NCBI RefSeq assembly: GCF_003144095.1
Contig: NZ_NSKH01000004.1
Coordinates: forward strand, 62,001 to 126,000
Direction of reading: 5' to 3'
Source of the DNA: Streptomyces sp. ICBB 8177
GTDB taxonomy: Bacteria; Actinomycetota; Actinomycetes; Streptomycetales; Streptomycetaceae
DNA length: 64,000 bases
Position numbers and translations under genes: made by a program. Of the stretch, positions 42,666 through 51,477 are shown one piece after another. Position 1 is the stretch's first letter; the number at the start of each line of letters is the position of its first letter. Under the pieces are notes generated by a model. That model did not search any database. It saw only the letters and a list, made by a program, of their open reading frames with translations, and was not told where the DNA came from.

Positions 42666-43889
42666 ATGCCCACCACCCCCCTCGCCTCGGCAGGCACCGC
42701 CACCGCTGCCGCCACCCCCGCTCCCCCCGCACGCGCCGCCCACGCCCCCGACGCCCCCCGAGGCCTCAAAGGCGTCGTCGTCGCCGAAACCGCCCTCGGC
42801 GACGTCCGGGGCACCGAGGGCTTCTACCACTACCGCCAGTACTCGGCCGTCGAACTCGCCCAGACCCGCAGCTTCGAGGACGTCTGGCACCTGATGCTTC
42901 ACGGCACGCTCCCCGACGCCGCCCAGCGCGCCGCGTTCAGCGCCCGTACGGCTGAGGCCCGGGTCCTGCCGCCCGCCGTCCGTGACGCGCTTCCCGCCAT
43001 CGCCCGCGCCGGCGCCTCGAGCGGGCCGCTGGCCGGACTGCGCACCGCGCTCTCACTGGCCGGCGCCACAGTGGGATTCCAGCCGCTGTACGACATCGGC
43101 CGGGAGCAGCGGCTGGATGACGCGGTGACCGCCTGCGCGCTCGTGCCCACGCTTCTCGCGGCGCTCCACCGGCTCGGGCGCGGTCTGGAGCCCGTCGAAC
43201 CGCGGGCCGACCTGCCGTATGCCGCCAACTACCTCTACATGGTGACCGGTTCGGAACCGGACGCCGTTCGCGCGCGGGCCATCGAGCGGTATCTGATCTC
43301 CACCGTCGACCACGGCTTCAACGCGTCGACGTTCACCGCTCGGGTCATCGCCTCCACCGGCGCCGACCTGGCCGCCTGCCTGACGGGAGCGCTCGGCGCC
43401 CTCTCGGGACCGTTGCACGGCGGCGCCCCCAGCCGGGCGCTGGACACACTCGACGCCATCGGCACGGTGGACCGCGTCGACTCATGGATCCGTGAACACG
43501 TGCTGGCGGGCGACCGCATCATGGGATTCGGCCACCCCGTCTACCGCACCGAGGACCCGCGTTCGCGCATGCTCAAGGCCATCGCCCAGGAGATGGGCGG
43601 CCCGCTGGTGGACTTCGCCGTCACGGTGGAGGAGCGCGTGGAGGCCGTACTCGCCGAGCTGAAGCCCGGCAGGGAACTCCACACCAACGTGGAGTTCTAC
43701 GCGGGTGTGGTCATGGAGCTGACCGGGCTGCCGCGCGATATGTTCACGCCGACGTTCGCCGCGGCCCGCGTGGTCGGATGGAGTGCGAACGTCCTCGAAC
43801 AGGCGGAGGACAGCAAGATCATTCGTCCGTCTGCCCGGTACGTCGGCCCGCCCGCGCCGCAGCCGGTCCCGGACGCCCCGGAGGCGTGA
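42666..43889 (+). CDS. Citrate/2-methylcitrate synthase
   Basis: This 407-residue enzyme has an Ala/Pro-rich N-terminal 30 residues, then LKGVVVAETALGDVRG. Catalytic segments are GPLHGGAPS (His), GFGHPVYRTEDPR (His) and HTNVEFYAG, where the usual Asp is Glu. AAGGAGG lies 9 nt before ATG 42666. It condenses acetyl-CoA or propionyl-CoA with oxaloacetate; no prpB/prpD neighbours are present to favour methylcitrate. It is divergent from the HTH-bearing citrate synthase. Confidence 0.9.
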   Translation: MPTTPLASAGTATAAATPAPPARAAHAPDAPRGLKGVVVAETALGDVRGTEGFYHYRQYSAVELAQTRSFEDVWHLMLHGTLPDAAQRAAFSARTAEARVLPPAVRDALPAIARAGASSGPLAGLRTALSLAGATVGFQPLYDIGREQRLDDAVTACALVPTLLAALHRLGRGLEPVEPRADLPYAANYLYMVTGSEPDAVRARAIERYLISTVDHGFNASTFTARVIASTGADLAACLTGALGALSGPLHGGAPSRALDTLDAIGTVDRVDSWIREHVLAGDRIMGFGHPVYRTEDPRSRMLKAIAQEMGGPLVDFAVTVEERVEAVLAELKPGRELHTNVEFYAGVVMELTGLPRDMFTPTFAAARVVGWSANVLEQAEDSKIIRPSARYVGPPAPQPVPDAPEA

Positions 43890-44185
43890 GCGCCCGCACC
43901 GCGTTCCTCGACCACGGCGAGCGGGTCACCGGCCCGCGGCGCGAGCCCCGCCCGACGGCATCGCCGCGAGATCGCCTGGAACGGGTCGCCTCGTGGCGAG
44001 ATCGAGGCGTACCGGACCGGGTGGCGACCGTCCTGGTGCGCCAACAGGGTCCAGCGATCAATGCGGTTGAGCCCTCGGGCGGACGCGCTCTCGACGGTCC
44101 GGGGGCGGCGCCCAACGGCGCCCGGATGATCGCCCGCCTCCCCGCCGGGCCGGTCTTGGAGTACATCGAGTTCACGGACGCCTGA
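43886..44185 (+). CDS. Possible small protein overlapping the citrate synthase stop
   Basis: A 99-codon frame starts at GTG 43886, overlapping the TGA of the citrate synthase (GTGA), and shows moderately G/C-rich third positions. The translation is Arg-rich, with no family recognised, and ends GPVLEYIEFTDA. The overlap resembles the coupling seen elsewhere here, but codon bias is weaker than in neighbours. It may be spurious. Confidence 0.35.
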   Translation: MSARTAFLDHGERVTGPRREPRPTASPRDRLERVASWRDRGVPDRVATVLVRQQGPAINAVEPSGGRALDGPGAAPNGARMIARLPAGPVLEYIEFTDA

Positions 44186-44641
44186 CCCACCACGCGGTCC
44201 ACGGGGCTCGGCTTCCACGCCGCCCTCGTACGCGTCCGCGCCCGCGCCTCGACGGCGTGCCGGACGGGCCGGCCGGTGGGACGGATGGGCGCGAGCCCAC
44301 CGGCATGCCATCCGCGCCCTCGGTTCCATTGGCCAAGGGCGCGGGAGGAGCCTGCGCCCGGCCGCCTCACCAGCGCATTCCCCTCATGGCCCGGCCTCGG
44401 ATGACAAAGCGAGTCCAAAGAACTCACCAAGGAACATTCATCCCACTTTCACGAATCCGCCAGCCCCCTCTCATCCGGGTCGTCGAGGAATGGAGTGTGG
44501 CGGGGGCACCGCGCCCGCGCCCGACGGCCACCTCCTGGCGAGCAGGAGGCTCCGACGACAGGCCGGGAAGGTGCTGATCGGATTGTGCGGGACACGCGCC
44601 GGCCGGCGCCGAGGGCCCGGCCGAGGTGAGCGGGTGCCGAG
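44186..44641. other. 456-bp intergenic region before the acyltransferase
   Basis: No convincing gene or repeat is seen. A locally AT-richer patch at about 44400-44460 may hold the promoter of the acyltransferase gene at 44642, but no clear -35/-10 pair was found. Confidence 0.35.
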
Positions 44642-45832
44642 ATGAGCGCTCCGGCAACCACTCGGGCACGGCCTGCGGAGACCGGGCCGAAGCTCGGCGC
44701 CGCCCCCATGGCCCGTTGGGGCGGCGAGCGGGCGACGCGTCCCTCGCTGCCGTCGTTGACCGGGATGCGATGGGTGGCCGCGCTGGCCGTCTTCGGACTG
44801 CACGTCGACCTCGTCGGCTACTTCGGCGGCATCGGCGGGAAAGTGGTCGACTGGGGGTTCGCTGCCGGCGACACCGGGGTGTCCTTCTTCTTCGTGCTCT
44901 CAGGCTTCGTGCTGATGTGGTCGGCTCGTCCGCGTGACCGTGCGGTGCGCTTCTGGCGGCGGCGGTTCGCCCGCGTCTACCCGGTCCACCTCGCGACGGT
45001 CGGCCTCGCCTTGTTGATGGCGTACACCATCACCCCGTACATGAAGCCCGACCACGGTGAGGTCGCGGCGAACCTGCTGCTGGTGCACTCCTGGACGTAC
45101 GCGTGGCGTGACACGCTGAACCCGGTGAGCTGGTCGCTCGCCTGCGAGGCCTTCTTCTACGCGTTGTTCCCACTGCTGGCCCGGGCGCTGCGCCGGTGCT
45201 CGGTGCGGGTCACACGGGTGGTGGGCGGTGTGAGCGTGCTGGCGGTGGTGCTGCTGCCGTCGTTGACCACCTGGTTCGGCATCGGCTGGAGTGTGTACTA
45301 CTCGCCGCTGGCCCGGTTGCCCGAGTTCGTGCTGGGTGCGGTGCTCGCGCGACTGGTGCTGCTGGACCGCTGGCGCGGGCCGGGGCGCCACGCGGCGCTG
45401 GCGATCACCGCGGTCTGCTACTTCGCCGCCCCCGCGTTCGGTGGCAACGAGCACGCGGCGGTCACCATCCTCGGCTTCACCCTGCTCATCCCCGCCGCCG
45501 CACGCGCCGACCTCACCGGCGAACCGTCGTCGTGGCGACACCCGGCGCTGGTGCGGCTCGGTGAACTCTCCTTCGCCTTCTACATGATTCACCTCTTGGT
45601 GATCCGCGCGGTGGAGGCCGTCTTCCACAGCTACAGCCCACATCTGCCGCCTCTGCCCGCCTTCGGTGTCACAGCCGCCGTCTTCGCCACCTCCCTCGGC
45701 TTCGCGTGGCTGCTGTACGAGGGGGTGGAGTGCCCCGCACGACGGCTGGTGTTGCGCGAATGGCGTGCGGCGTTCCACAGGCCGCGCCCGAACGCGCGGG
45801 CCGGGGCCCGCGGCGGCGAGTCGGTGGCCTGA
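44642..45832 (+). CDS. Acyltransferase 3 family membrane protein (OafA-like)
   Basis: This 396-residue integral membrane protein has about ten hydrophobic helices. Family marks are LTGMRWVAALAVFGLHV (catalytic His of the first helix), GVSFFFVLSGFVLMW and FWRRRFARVYPVHLA (the RxxR motif). Such proteins O-acetylate or acylate surface polysaccharides, macrolides or lipids. No linked glycan or macrolide genes are visible, so the substrate is unknown. Confidence 0.92.
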   Translation: MSAPATTRARPAETGPKLGAAPMARWGGERATRPSLPSLTGMRWVAALAVFGLHVDLVGYFGGIGGKVVDWGFAAGDTGVSFFFVLSGFVLMWSARPRDRAVRFWRRRFARVYPVHLATVGLALLMAYTITPYMKPDHGEVAANLLLVHSWTYAWRDTLNPVSWSLACEAFFYALFPLLARALRRCSVRVTRVVGGVSVLAVVLLPSLTTWFGIGWSVYYSPLARLPEFVLGAVLARLVLLDRWRGPGRHAALAITAVCYFAAPAFGGNEHAAVTILGFTLLIPAAARADLTGEPSSWRHPALVRLGELSFAFYMIHLLVIRAVEAVFHSYSPHLPPLPAFGVTAAVFATSLGFAWLLYEGVECPARRLVLREWRAAFHRPRPNARAGARGGESVA

Positions 45833-45856
45833 CGGCCCCGCCCACGGCGACGTGAC

Positions 45857-45891
45857 GGCTCCCGGCTCCCGGCTCCCGGCTCCCGGCTCCC
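45857..45891 (+). repeat. Five tandem GGCTCCC heptamers
   Basis: GGCTCCC is repeated five times without change between two convergent genes (acyltransferase and methyltransferase). It is non-coding in this position and probably prone to slippage. Confidence 0.9.
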
Positions 45892-45918
45892 GGCGGCGGT
45901 GACGCCGCGCGGCGCCGT

Positions 45919-46740
45919 TCAGGATGCGCGCGTCGCCGTCAGGACCACCGTGGTGTAGCGCATGGTGAAGCGTCCGCCCATCGCGTCGACGACTTCGCCG
46001 ACACCGGCGAGGAGAGCGTCCAGGTCCTCGCGCGGGAGCGTGCCGTGGCCGCCGAACGTGGGCATTTGGTCGAGCCATTCCTCGCGGGTGTAGTCGCGGT
46101 CCCATTCGACCCGCCACCGCTCGGGCTCGCCGAAGGCGCCCGAGCGCGCGAGGCCGTCGGTCGCCATGGTGATCAGGTTCGCGTAGGCGTCAGGGCCCGC
46201 CATGCCACGCTGGTGGATGGGTGATTCGGGCAGTACGCGGGCGTAGACGGCGGCGAAGGCCCCGGCGAGTTCGGGAGCGGGCCGGAACGCGTTCCAGAAC
46301 ACCGCCAGGCGTCCACTCGGCCGCAACACCTCGGCCGCCCGGACGGCGCCGGCCACCGGGTCGACCCAGTGCCAGGCCGTCCCGGAGATCAGCGCGTCGT
46401 AGGTGCGGCCCGCCGGGTCCCAGTCCTCGAACTTCGCGACTTCGACGTCCAGCCCCTTGCGGCGGGCGAACTCGGCCATGCGCGCGTCCGGTTCGACCCC
46501 CAGCACGGCGCATCCGGCGGCCTGGAACGCCAGCCCCGCGATGCCGGTGCCCGTGCCCACGTCGAGGACGTCACGGCCGGGGCTGTCGGCGACCACGCGC
46601 TCGACCACCGCATCGGGGTAGCGGGGCCGGGTGCGGTCGTATCGTTCGGTGTCCGCGCCGTACGACTCGGCCACACCGCGTTGGGCGTGGGGTGCGGCGC
46701 CGGTGAGGCGCCCATCGGGCGCCGACGGTAGAATGGGCAT
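45919..46740 (-). CDS. Class I SAM methyltransferase
   Basis: This 273-residue protein has VLDVGTGTGIAGLAFQAAGCAVLGVEPD (SAM site), the post-motif ISGTAWHWVDP and VLRPSGRLAVFWNAF. The HWVDP segment is typical of a methyltransferase_11 subgroup often next to TetR genes. Its ATG at 46740 lies inside the first of three palindromic operator copies, and the divergent TetR gene begins 72 bp away. Confidence 0.88.
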   Translation of the reverse strand: MPILPSAPDGRLTGAAPHAQRGVAESYGADTERYDRTRPRYPDAVVERVVADSPGRDVLDVGTGTGIAGLAFQAAGCAVLGVEPDARMAEFARRKGLDVEVAKFEDWDPAGRTYDALISGTAWHWVDPVAGAVRAAEVLRPSGRLAVFWNAFRPAPELAGAFAAVYARVLPESPIHQRGMAGPDAYANLITMATDGLARSGAFGEPERWRVEWDRDYTREEWLDQMPTFGGHGTLPREDLDALLAGVGEVVDAMGGRFTMRYTTVVLTATRAS

Positions 46741-46790
46741 GCGCCCACTCTAAATGGGCGAGCGCCCACTCTTCAACGGGTGTGCGCCCC
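46734..46790. promoter_or_regulatory. Three phased palindromic operators
   Basis: TGGGCATGCGCCCA (46734-46747), TGGGCGAGCGCCCA (46755-46768) and the weaker CGGGTGTGCGCCCC (46777-46790) recur every 21-22 bp. The first covers the start codon of the methyltransferase. TTGAAG and TTTAGA on the minus strand, 16 bp apart around site two, could be its promoter, so TetR binding would block both transcription and an almost leaderless start. Confidence 0.65.
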
Positions 46791-46812
46791 TTGGTCAGAG
46801 GTGAGGTGGGCC

Positions 46813-47400
46813 GTGCCGACTGGGATCGCCATGCGCGACGCGCGTGAGCAGCTCTTCGCCGCCGCGGAGCGCGTCCTGGTGCGGGACGGGGCGAACGGGC
46901 TGAGCAGCCGGGCGGTGACCGACGAAGCCGGGGTGGCCAAGGGACTGCTGCACCGGCACTTCCCGGACTTCGACGGCTTCCTCACCCAGTTCGCGCTGGA
47001 GCACATCGCCCGCGTCGAGGCCCGGTCCGCGGCGCTGCGCGAGTCCGCCGGCACCGGGACCGTCGTCGCCAACCTCACCCGCGCCCTCGCCGACCTGTTC
47101 GGGCCCGTGATGCTGGGCGTCGTCGGCCTGGTCATCTCCCGCGACGCCGTACGCACCCGGCTTCGCCAGGCCACCGGAGCCGGTGTTCCGGTGCTCAAGG
47201 AGGCGACCAGGATGGTGCACGGGTATCTCGTCGCGGAACGGGACCTCGGCCGGGTCACGCCCGGTGCCGACATCGACGCGCTCGCGCCCACCCTGATCGG
47301 CGCCGCCCACCTGTTGCTGGCCGACAAGGAACACACACCGCCGCACCCCGGAGACCTCGAACGGGCGGTGGCAGCCGTCCTCGCCGGCACCAGACACTGA
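46813..47400 (+). CDS. TetR-family transcriptional regulator
   Basis: This 195-residue regulator has an HTH at about 8-52 (LFAAAERVLVRDGANGLSSRAVTDEAGVAKGLLHRHFPDFDGFL) and a helical C-domain. GTG at 46813 follows GAGGTGAG. It is divergent from the methyltransferase and sits beside three operator palindromes, so autoregulation plus methyltransferase control is likely. Confidence 0.9.
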   Translation: MPTGIAMRDAREQLFAAAERVLVRDGANGLSSRAVTDEAGVAKGLLHRHFPDFDGFLTQFALEHIARVEARSAALRESAGTGTVVANLTRALADLFGPVMLGVVGLVISRDAVRTRLRQATGAGVPVLKEATRMVHGYLVAERDLGRVTPGADIDALAPTLIGAAHLLLADKEHTPPHPGDLERAVAAVLAGTRH

Positions 47401-47485
47401 GTCCGTCCGGGTCCCGCCCCCGGACTTGTGGGCCCCCCGGATCCGGCCTCCGCTGCCACCGCCCGTCCGGCTCAGGCCCCGCGTC

Positions 47486-48349
47486 TCACAGCGCTCCCGC
47501 CTCGCGGGCCGTCCACACCGTCGGGTACACCGGCCTGAACCCCAGTTCGCGGCGCGCTCGTTCGACCGAGACGATGCCGGTCCAGGGACTGTCGTCGGGC
47601 TGCGCGCCGAGTCCGTCCGGTGCCGGCACGCGGTTCAGCTGGTGCAGCTCGACCAGGGTGCACGGCGCCTCGTCGGCGATGTTGTACGCCCGGCCCGCGA
47701 TCCCCTCGGCGAACAGCAGCCGCAGCAGCCCCTGGGCCACGTCGGCGTGGTGCACCATCTGGAGCCGCCGGGAGCCCGGCCACCGCTGGAGGAGACGGGT
47801 GGACTGCGACAGGTGCGGGTCGCCGTCTCCGTAGACGAAGGCCAGTCGCCCGATGCGCACGTCGAGTCCGCGGTCGCGGTGCAGCGCGAGCAGGGACCGT
47901 TCGGCCTCCGCCTTGGACGCGGGGTAGGCACCCCACAGCGGGCCGCCCGGCTGTGAGGCGTCGTCCTCCTCGTGCGGCCGGCCGCGTCCGAGACCGTAGA
48001 CGAGGTTGGTGCTGACCTGGACGAAGCGGGCGGCTCCCGCCTCGACCGCGGCCCGGCCGAGCGCCACGGCGCCGCGCGCGTTCACCTCCCACGCTTCCTC
48101 GTCCGGCACGCCGCGGAAGGCCGCCGCGATGTTCACCACGGCGTCCACGCCCTCCAGCGCCGCGCGCAGCGTGGCAGCGTCCCGCAGTTCGCCCACCGCG
48201 ACCTGCGCGCCCCGCGCGGCGAACGGTTCCGCCCGCCGCTCGTCCCGTACCAGCACCCGTACGGTCCCGCCGTCCGGCACGCGGCCCAGCAGCCGGGGCA
48301 CGAACCGGCTGCCCACCTGCCCCGTCGCGCCCGTCACCAGGATCACCAT
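47486..48349 (-). CDS. NAD-dependent epimerase/dehydratase (extended SDR)
   Basis: This 287-residue extended SDR begins MVILVTGATGQVGSRFVPRLL. It has the active-site Ser in VQVSTNLVYG and the dyad YPASKAEAE (YxxxK). ATG at 48349 is preceded by AAGGAG. It is divergent from an XRE regulator whose upstream region holds a palindrome and a direct repeat. Substrate unknown. Confidence 0.9.
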   Translation of the reverse strand: MVILVTGATGQVGSRFVPRLLGRVPDGGTVRVLVRDERRAEPFAARGAQVAVGELRDAATLRAALEGVDAVVNIAAAFRGVPDEEAWEVNARGAVALGRAAVEAGAARFVQVSTNLVYGLGRGRPHEEDDASQPGGPLWGAYPASKAEAERSLLALHRDRGLDVRIGRLAFVYGDGDPHLSQSTRLLQRWPGSRRLQMVHHADVAQGLLRLLFAEGIAGRAYNIADEAPCTLVELHQLNRVPAPDGLGAQPDDSPWTGIVSVERARRELGFRPVYPTVWTAREAGAL

Positions 48350-48444
48350 CCGCCGCTCCTTCGTCGTTTCCGTCCCGTTCCCCTCCACCGTGCGGCCGCC
48401 TCAGCCAGGACGGGAGAGACCCGGTGATCCAGGGATCGGCAGAC

Positions 48445-48483
48445 CCTGGATACGTCCCGCGAGCGGGCGCATCCTGGAGACGT
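48445..48483. promoter_or_regulatory. Operator-like repeats upstream of the XRE regulator
   Basis: CCTGGATACGT (48445-48455) and CCTGGAGACGT (48473-48483) form an 11-bp direct repeat that brackets the palindrome CCCGC-GA-GCGGG (48456-48467). The second copy contains the ribosome site and GTG start of the regulator, consistent with autoregulation. Confidence 0.5.
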
Positions 48484-49333
48484 GGATCTCGACCGTGCCG
48501 GCCTCGCCGACTTCCTGCGGCGCAGCCGCGAACGCCTCGCTCCGGAGGACGTGGGCCTGAACTGCGGCCCGCGACGCCGTACGCCCGGGCTGCGCCGCGA
48601 GGAAGTGGCCCGGCTCGCGGACATGTCGGTGGACTACTACACCCGTCTGGAACAGGCCCGCGGACCGTATCCGTCCCGGCAGATCCTCGGCTCGCTGGCC
48701 CGCGGGCTGCGGCTCACCGACGACGAACGCGACCACCTGTTCCATCTGGCCGGGCAGGAGCCGCCCCGCGACCGGCGGACGACCGACCACGTGCCGCCCG
48801 GGCTCCTGCTGATCCTCGACCGGCTGGACGACACACCCGCGATGGTGGTCAACGACACCGGTGACGTCCTCGCGCAGAACGCCATGTCGATCGCGCTGTC
48901 CGGCGACGCGGCGTCACGACCGCCGCACCGGCGCAATCTGCTCGTGCGCCTGTTCACCGATCCCTCCGCCCTCGACGCCGTACCGCTCGAGGACCGCGCC
49001 GACCACCTCCGCGCGTACGTCGCCGACCTGCGGGCGGTCGCGGCGGCCCGGCCAAAGGACCCGAGGGTGACCTCGTTGGTGCGCCGGCTCCGCGCCGAGA
49101 GCCCGGAGTTCGCCGCGTTGTGGGACGAGCACGAGGTGGCCGTGCGGCGGCGTGCCACCAAGCGCTTCGCCCATCCCGTCGTGGGACCGCTGGAGTTGGA
49201 CTGCGAAGTACTGCTCAGCGACGACCACGCCCAGCGGCTGGTGGTGCTCACCGCCCGCCCGGGCAGCGAGAGTTACGAACGGCTGCGGCTGCTACGGGTG
49301 GTCGGCCTGCAGGACTTCGCCGCCAGCGGCTGA
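48482..49333 (+). CDS. XRE-family regulator with MmyB-like ligand-binding domain
   Basis: This 283-residue protein has an XRE HTH at about 8-80 with RTPGLRREEVARLADMSVDYYTRLEQARG, the signature of the MmyB/PAS-like group. Residues 105-270 form the MmyB ligand-binding domain (NDTGDVLAQNAM and so on). GTG 48482 is supported by GGAG 3-6 nt upstream. It is divergent from the SDR at 47486-48349, and such pairs are common, with the regulator controlling the SDR. Confidence 0.92.
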   Translation: MDLDRAGLADFLRRSRERLAPEDVGLNCGPRRRTPGLRREEVARLADMSVDYYTRLEQARGPYPSRQILGSLARGLRLTDDERDHLFHLAGQEPPRDRRTTDHVPPGLLLILDRLDDTPAMVVNDTGDVLAQNAMSIALSGDAASRPPHRRNLLVRLFTDPSALDAVPLEDRADHLRAYVADLRAVAAARPKDPRVTSLVRRLRAESPEFAALWDEHEVAVRRRATKRFAHPVVGPLELDCEVLLSDDHAQRLVVLTARPGSESYERLRLLRVVGLQDFAASG

Positions 49334-49374
49334 CCGCCCGGCGAGAAGCCGCCCCGGGCGATGATGTCGCCGCA

Positions 49375-50586
49375 TCAACTCGCTGACTGCTCGCGTCCGT
49401 TCCAGTCCAGACACACCACCAGCGCGTCGTCGTCGGGAGCGGCCGTACTGCGGTGGCCGGTGAGCTGGCGCAGCACCGCGTGCGGCACCTGGGCGGCGGG
49501 CAGCAGCCGCGTCGCCGTGATCGCCCGGGCGAGCGCCCTGTCCCCGTAGCGTTCCCCACCGGGAGAGGCCGCCTGGTAGACGCCGTCGCTGACGATGACC
49601 AGCCGGTCCCCCGGGTGCACCTGGAACTCCTGGGCGACGTAATCGGTCTCCTCGAACATGCCCAGCGGCAACTGCGCGTCGAACGAGACCGGTTCCACCG
49701 CGCCACCCCGGCGCAGCCTCACCATGCGCGGTGAGCCCGCGTCGACCGCCTGCGCCCGGCCGGTGGCCAGGTCGAACTCCAGCATGAGAACGGACAGATA
49801 GGCGGTGCCCCGGTAGTGGGCGTAGACCGCCTGGTCGGCCAAGGCCGCCTGGTCCGCGAGGGGGATGCCCGCGCGGCGCGCGTTGCGCAGGGCGTTGACG
49901 GCCAGGCTGGTCAGCAGCGACGCCTCCGTGCCCTCCCCCATGCCGTTGGTGACGTACAGCAGCAGGCGGTCGGCCGTCGACGACCAGTCGAAGGTGTCGC
50001 CGAAGATCGCATACGCCGGTTCCAGCTGCGCCCCGATCTCGTACTCCGGCTGCGAACACGAGTGCCCCGGGAGCAGTTGCCACTGCATCTCGGCGGCGAG
50101 TGTGAGCCGATGGAGGCGACGGGCCTGGAGGTACAGGTCCGTGTGCCGTCCGGCGACGACCAGTTCGTGGGCGAGGATCTGGGCGACCTCGGCGAGCTCT
50201 CCCGGCGACTGCCGCGCGCGGTCCGCGGGCAGCGTCACGGTGAGCACCCCGAGGCGGTCGCCGCGCACCGTGACCGGCAGGTGGAGGCGTTCCACCTCAC
50301 CGTCCACGGGCTCGGCGAACGGCTCCTGCGCCCCGAAGGCACGGCCGGCCGCGGTGCCGTGTACGGGCAGGGGTTCCGCCGTGCACGGCGGCACGGGCAC
50401 CGGTTGGAGTACGGTCATCCCGTAGTCCGCCATGAACAGTTCCACGGATCGCGCCGCGTACTGCTGGGCCAGCACGACGCGGATCGCCTGGAGCAACTGG
50501 TCCGGAGCCGCGGCCCGAAGAGCCCGCTCAGCGGGCACGAATCTGTTCACGAACTTGGTACGCCATTTCTTCTGCCAGGAAGGCAT
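49375..50586 (-). CDS. GAF-like/PP2C (SpoIIE-type) phosphatase, altered metal site
   Basis: This 403-residue protein has a GAF-like sensor region (about 25-165) and a SpoIIE/PP2C domain (about 180-395). The motif normally reading GDxxGHG is VTNGMGEGTEAS here, with Asn in place of a metal-binding Asp. The other acidic motifs, FGDTFDW and VSDGVYQA, are present. Activity may be reduced or specialised. The start is ATG 50586, without a strong ribosome site. It is divergent from a MarR regulator. Confidence 0.85.
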   Translation of the reverse strand: MPSWQKKWRTKFVNRFVPAERALRAAAPDQLLQAIRVVLAQQYAARSVELFMADYGMTVLQPVPVPPCTAEPLPVHGTAAGRAFGAQEPFAEPVDGEVERLHLPVTVRGDRLGVLTVTLPADRARQSPGELAEVAQILAHELVVAGRHTDLYLQARRLHRLTLAAEMQWQLLPGHSCSQPEYEIGAQLEPAYAIFGDTFDWSSTADRLLLYVTNGMGEGTEASLLTSLAVNALRNARRAGIPLADQAALADQAVYAHYRGTAYLSVLMLEFDLATGRAQAVDAGSPRMVRLRRGGAVEPVSFDAQLPLGMFEETDYVAQEFQVHPGDRLVIVSDGVYQAASPGGERYGDRALARAITATRLLPAAQVPHAVLRQLTGHRSTAAPDDDALVVCLDWNGREQSAS

Positions 50587-50701
50587 CACACTTGCGGGAC
50601 GACACTTCGCCCGTCGAACGGGTCGGGTCCGAACCGGGCACCGCACCGCGGGCGCCACACCGCGGGCTGACATCACCCGAGAAGCCTGCGAGAGTGGGAC
50701 G

Positions 50702-51178
50702 GTGACCTCCTCGCACCCGCCTCACGAGCCCGACGAGGTGGCACGCCTGACGTCCCGGGCCGCCGAACTGCTCGAGGCGGTGTGGGGGCAGACCCCGACC
50801 GCTCCGGTGTCACCGTCCCAGCTGCCCGTGCTCCTCGTACTCGAACACCACGAGGGCATCAACCTGCGCACGCTCGCCGACACCCTGGGTTCCACCCCTC
50901 CGTCGGCCAGCAGGCTGTGCGACCGGCTCCAGGCCGTCGGGTTCCTGGAGCGCGCCCCCAGCCCCAACAGCCGCCGCGAGGTGCACCTGTACCTCACGAA
51001 GCCGGGCCGTGCCTTTCTCGCCGAGGTACGGGCCCGCCGCGAGCGGGAACTCACCGCGCTCCTCACCCGGATGCCCGCCCACAAGCGCTCCGTACTGCTG
51101 GAAGGACTGGAGGCGTTCCGCTGGAGTGCGGCGGCGCGGATCCACGAGGACCGGCCCTCCGACTCGCGTTCCGCCTGA
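50702..51178 (+). CDS. MarR-family transcriptional regulator
   Basis: This 158-residue winged-helix regulator has LRTLADTLGSTPPSASRLCDRLQAVGFLERAPSPNSRREVHLYLTKPGR, the MarR HTH and wing. It is divergent from the GAF-PP2C gene, 115 bp apart. A GTTGTC-AAAC-GACAAC palindrome lies 134 bp downstream, before the phosphatase-like gene, and may be one target. Confidence 0.9.
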   Translation: MTSSHPPHEPDEVARLTSRAAELLEAVWGQTPTAPVSPSQLPVLLVLEHHEGINLRTLADTLGSTPPSASRLCDRLQAVGFLERAPSPNSRREVHLYLTKPGRAFLAEVRARRERELTALLTRMPAHKRSVLLEGLEAFRWSAAARIHEDRPSDSRSA

Positions 51179-51311
51179 GCGGCACGCCCCCGGGTCGGCG
51201 CGTCCGGCTCCATACGTGGAGCGACGCGACGGGTCGACCCCACTGACAGGAACATCCCCAACCCTTCCTCTGCTTGTTCACGCGTAGCCACTTTCTTGCC
51301 TGGCGGCTACT

Positions 51312-51327
51312 GTTGTCAAACGACAAC
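51312..51327. promoter_or_regulatory. Palindrome upstream of the histidine phosphatase gene
   Basis: GTTGTC-AAAC-GACAAC is a perfect 6-bp inverted repeat in an AT-richer spot of the 299-bp gap between the MarR and histidine phosphatase genes. A binding site for a MarR-like dimer is possible. Confidence 0.4.
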
Positions 51328-51477
51328 TATGAATGGTGGCGCGTTTCGCGCAGGTGGCTGGGACGAAGGAGTGGCTGCCGGAGGAGAGCGTGCGGCGGCG
51401 CGGGGGCGGGGACTCGTTCGCGGCGTCCGCCTCGCAGGATGCACGATGACCGCCCCCGGATCCGCGATGATCGGCCC

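Noticed and set aside
45857..45891. GGCTCCC heptamers as a CRISPR or protein repeat
   Set aside because: No spacers are present and the block lies between two stop codons, so it is a simple tandem repeat.
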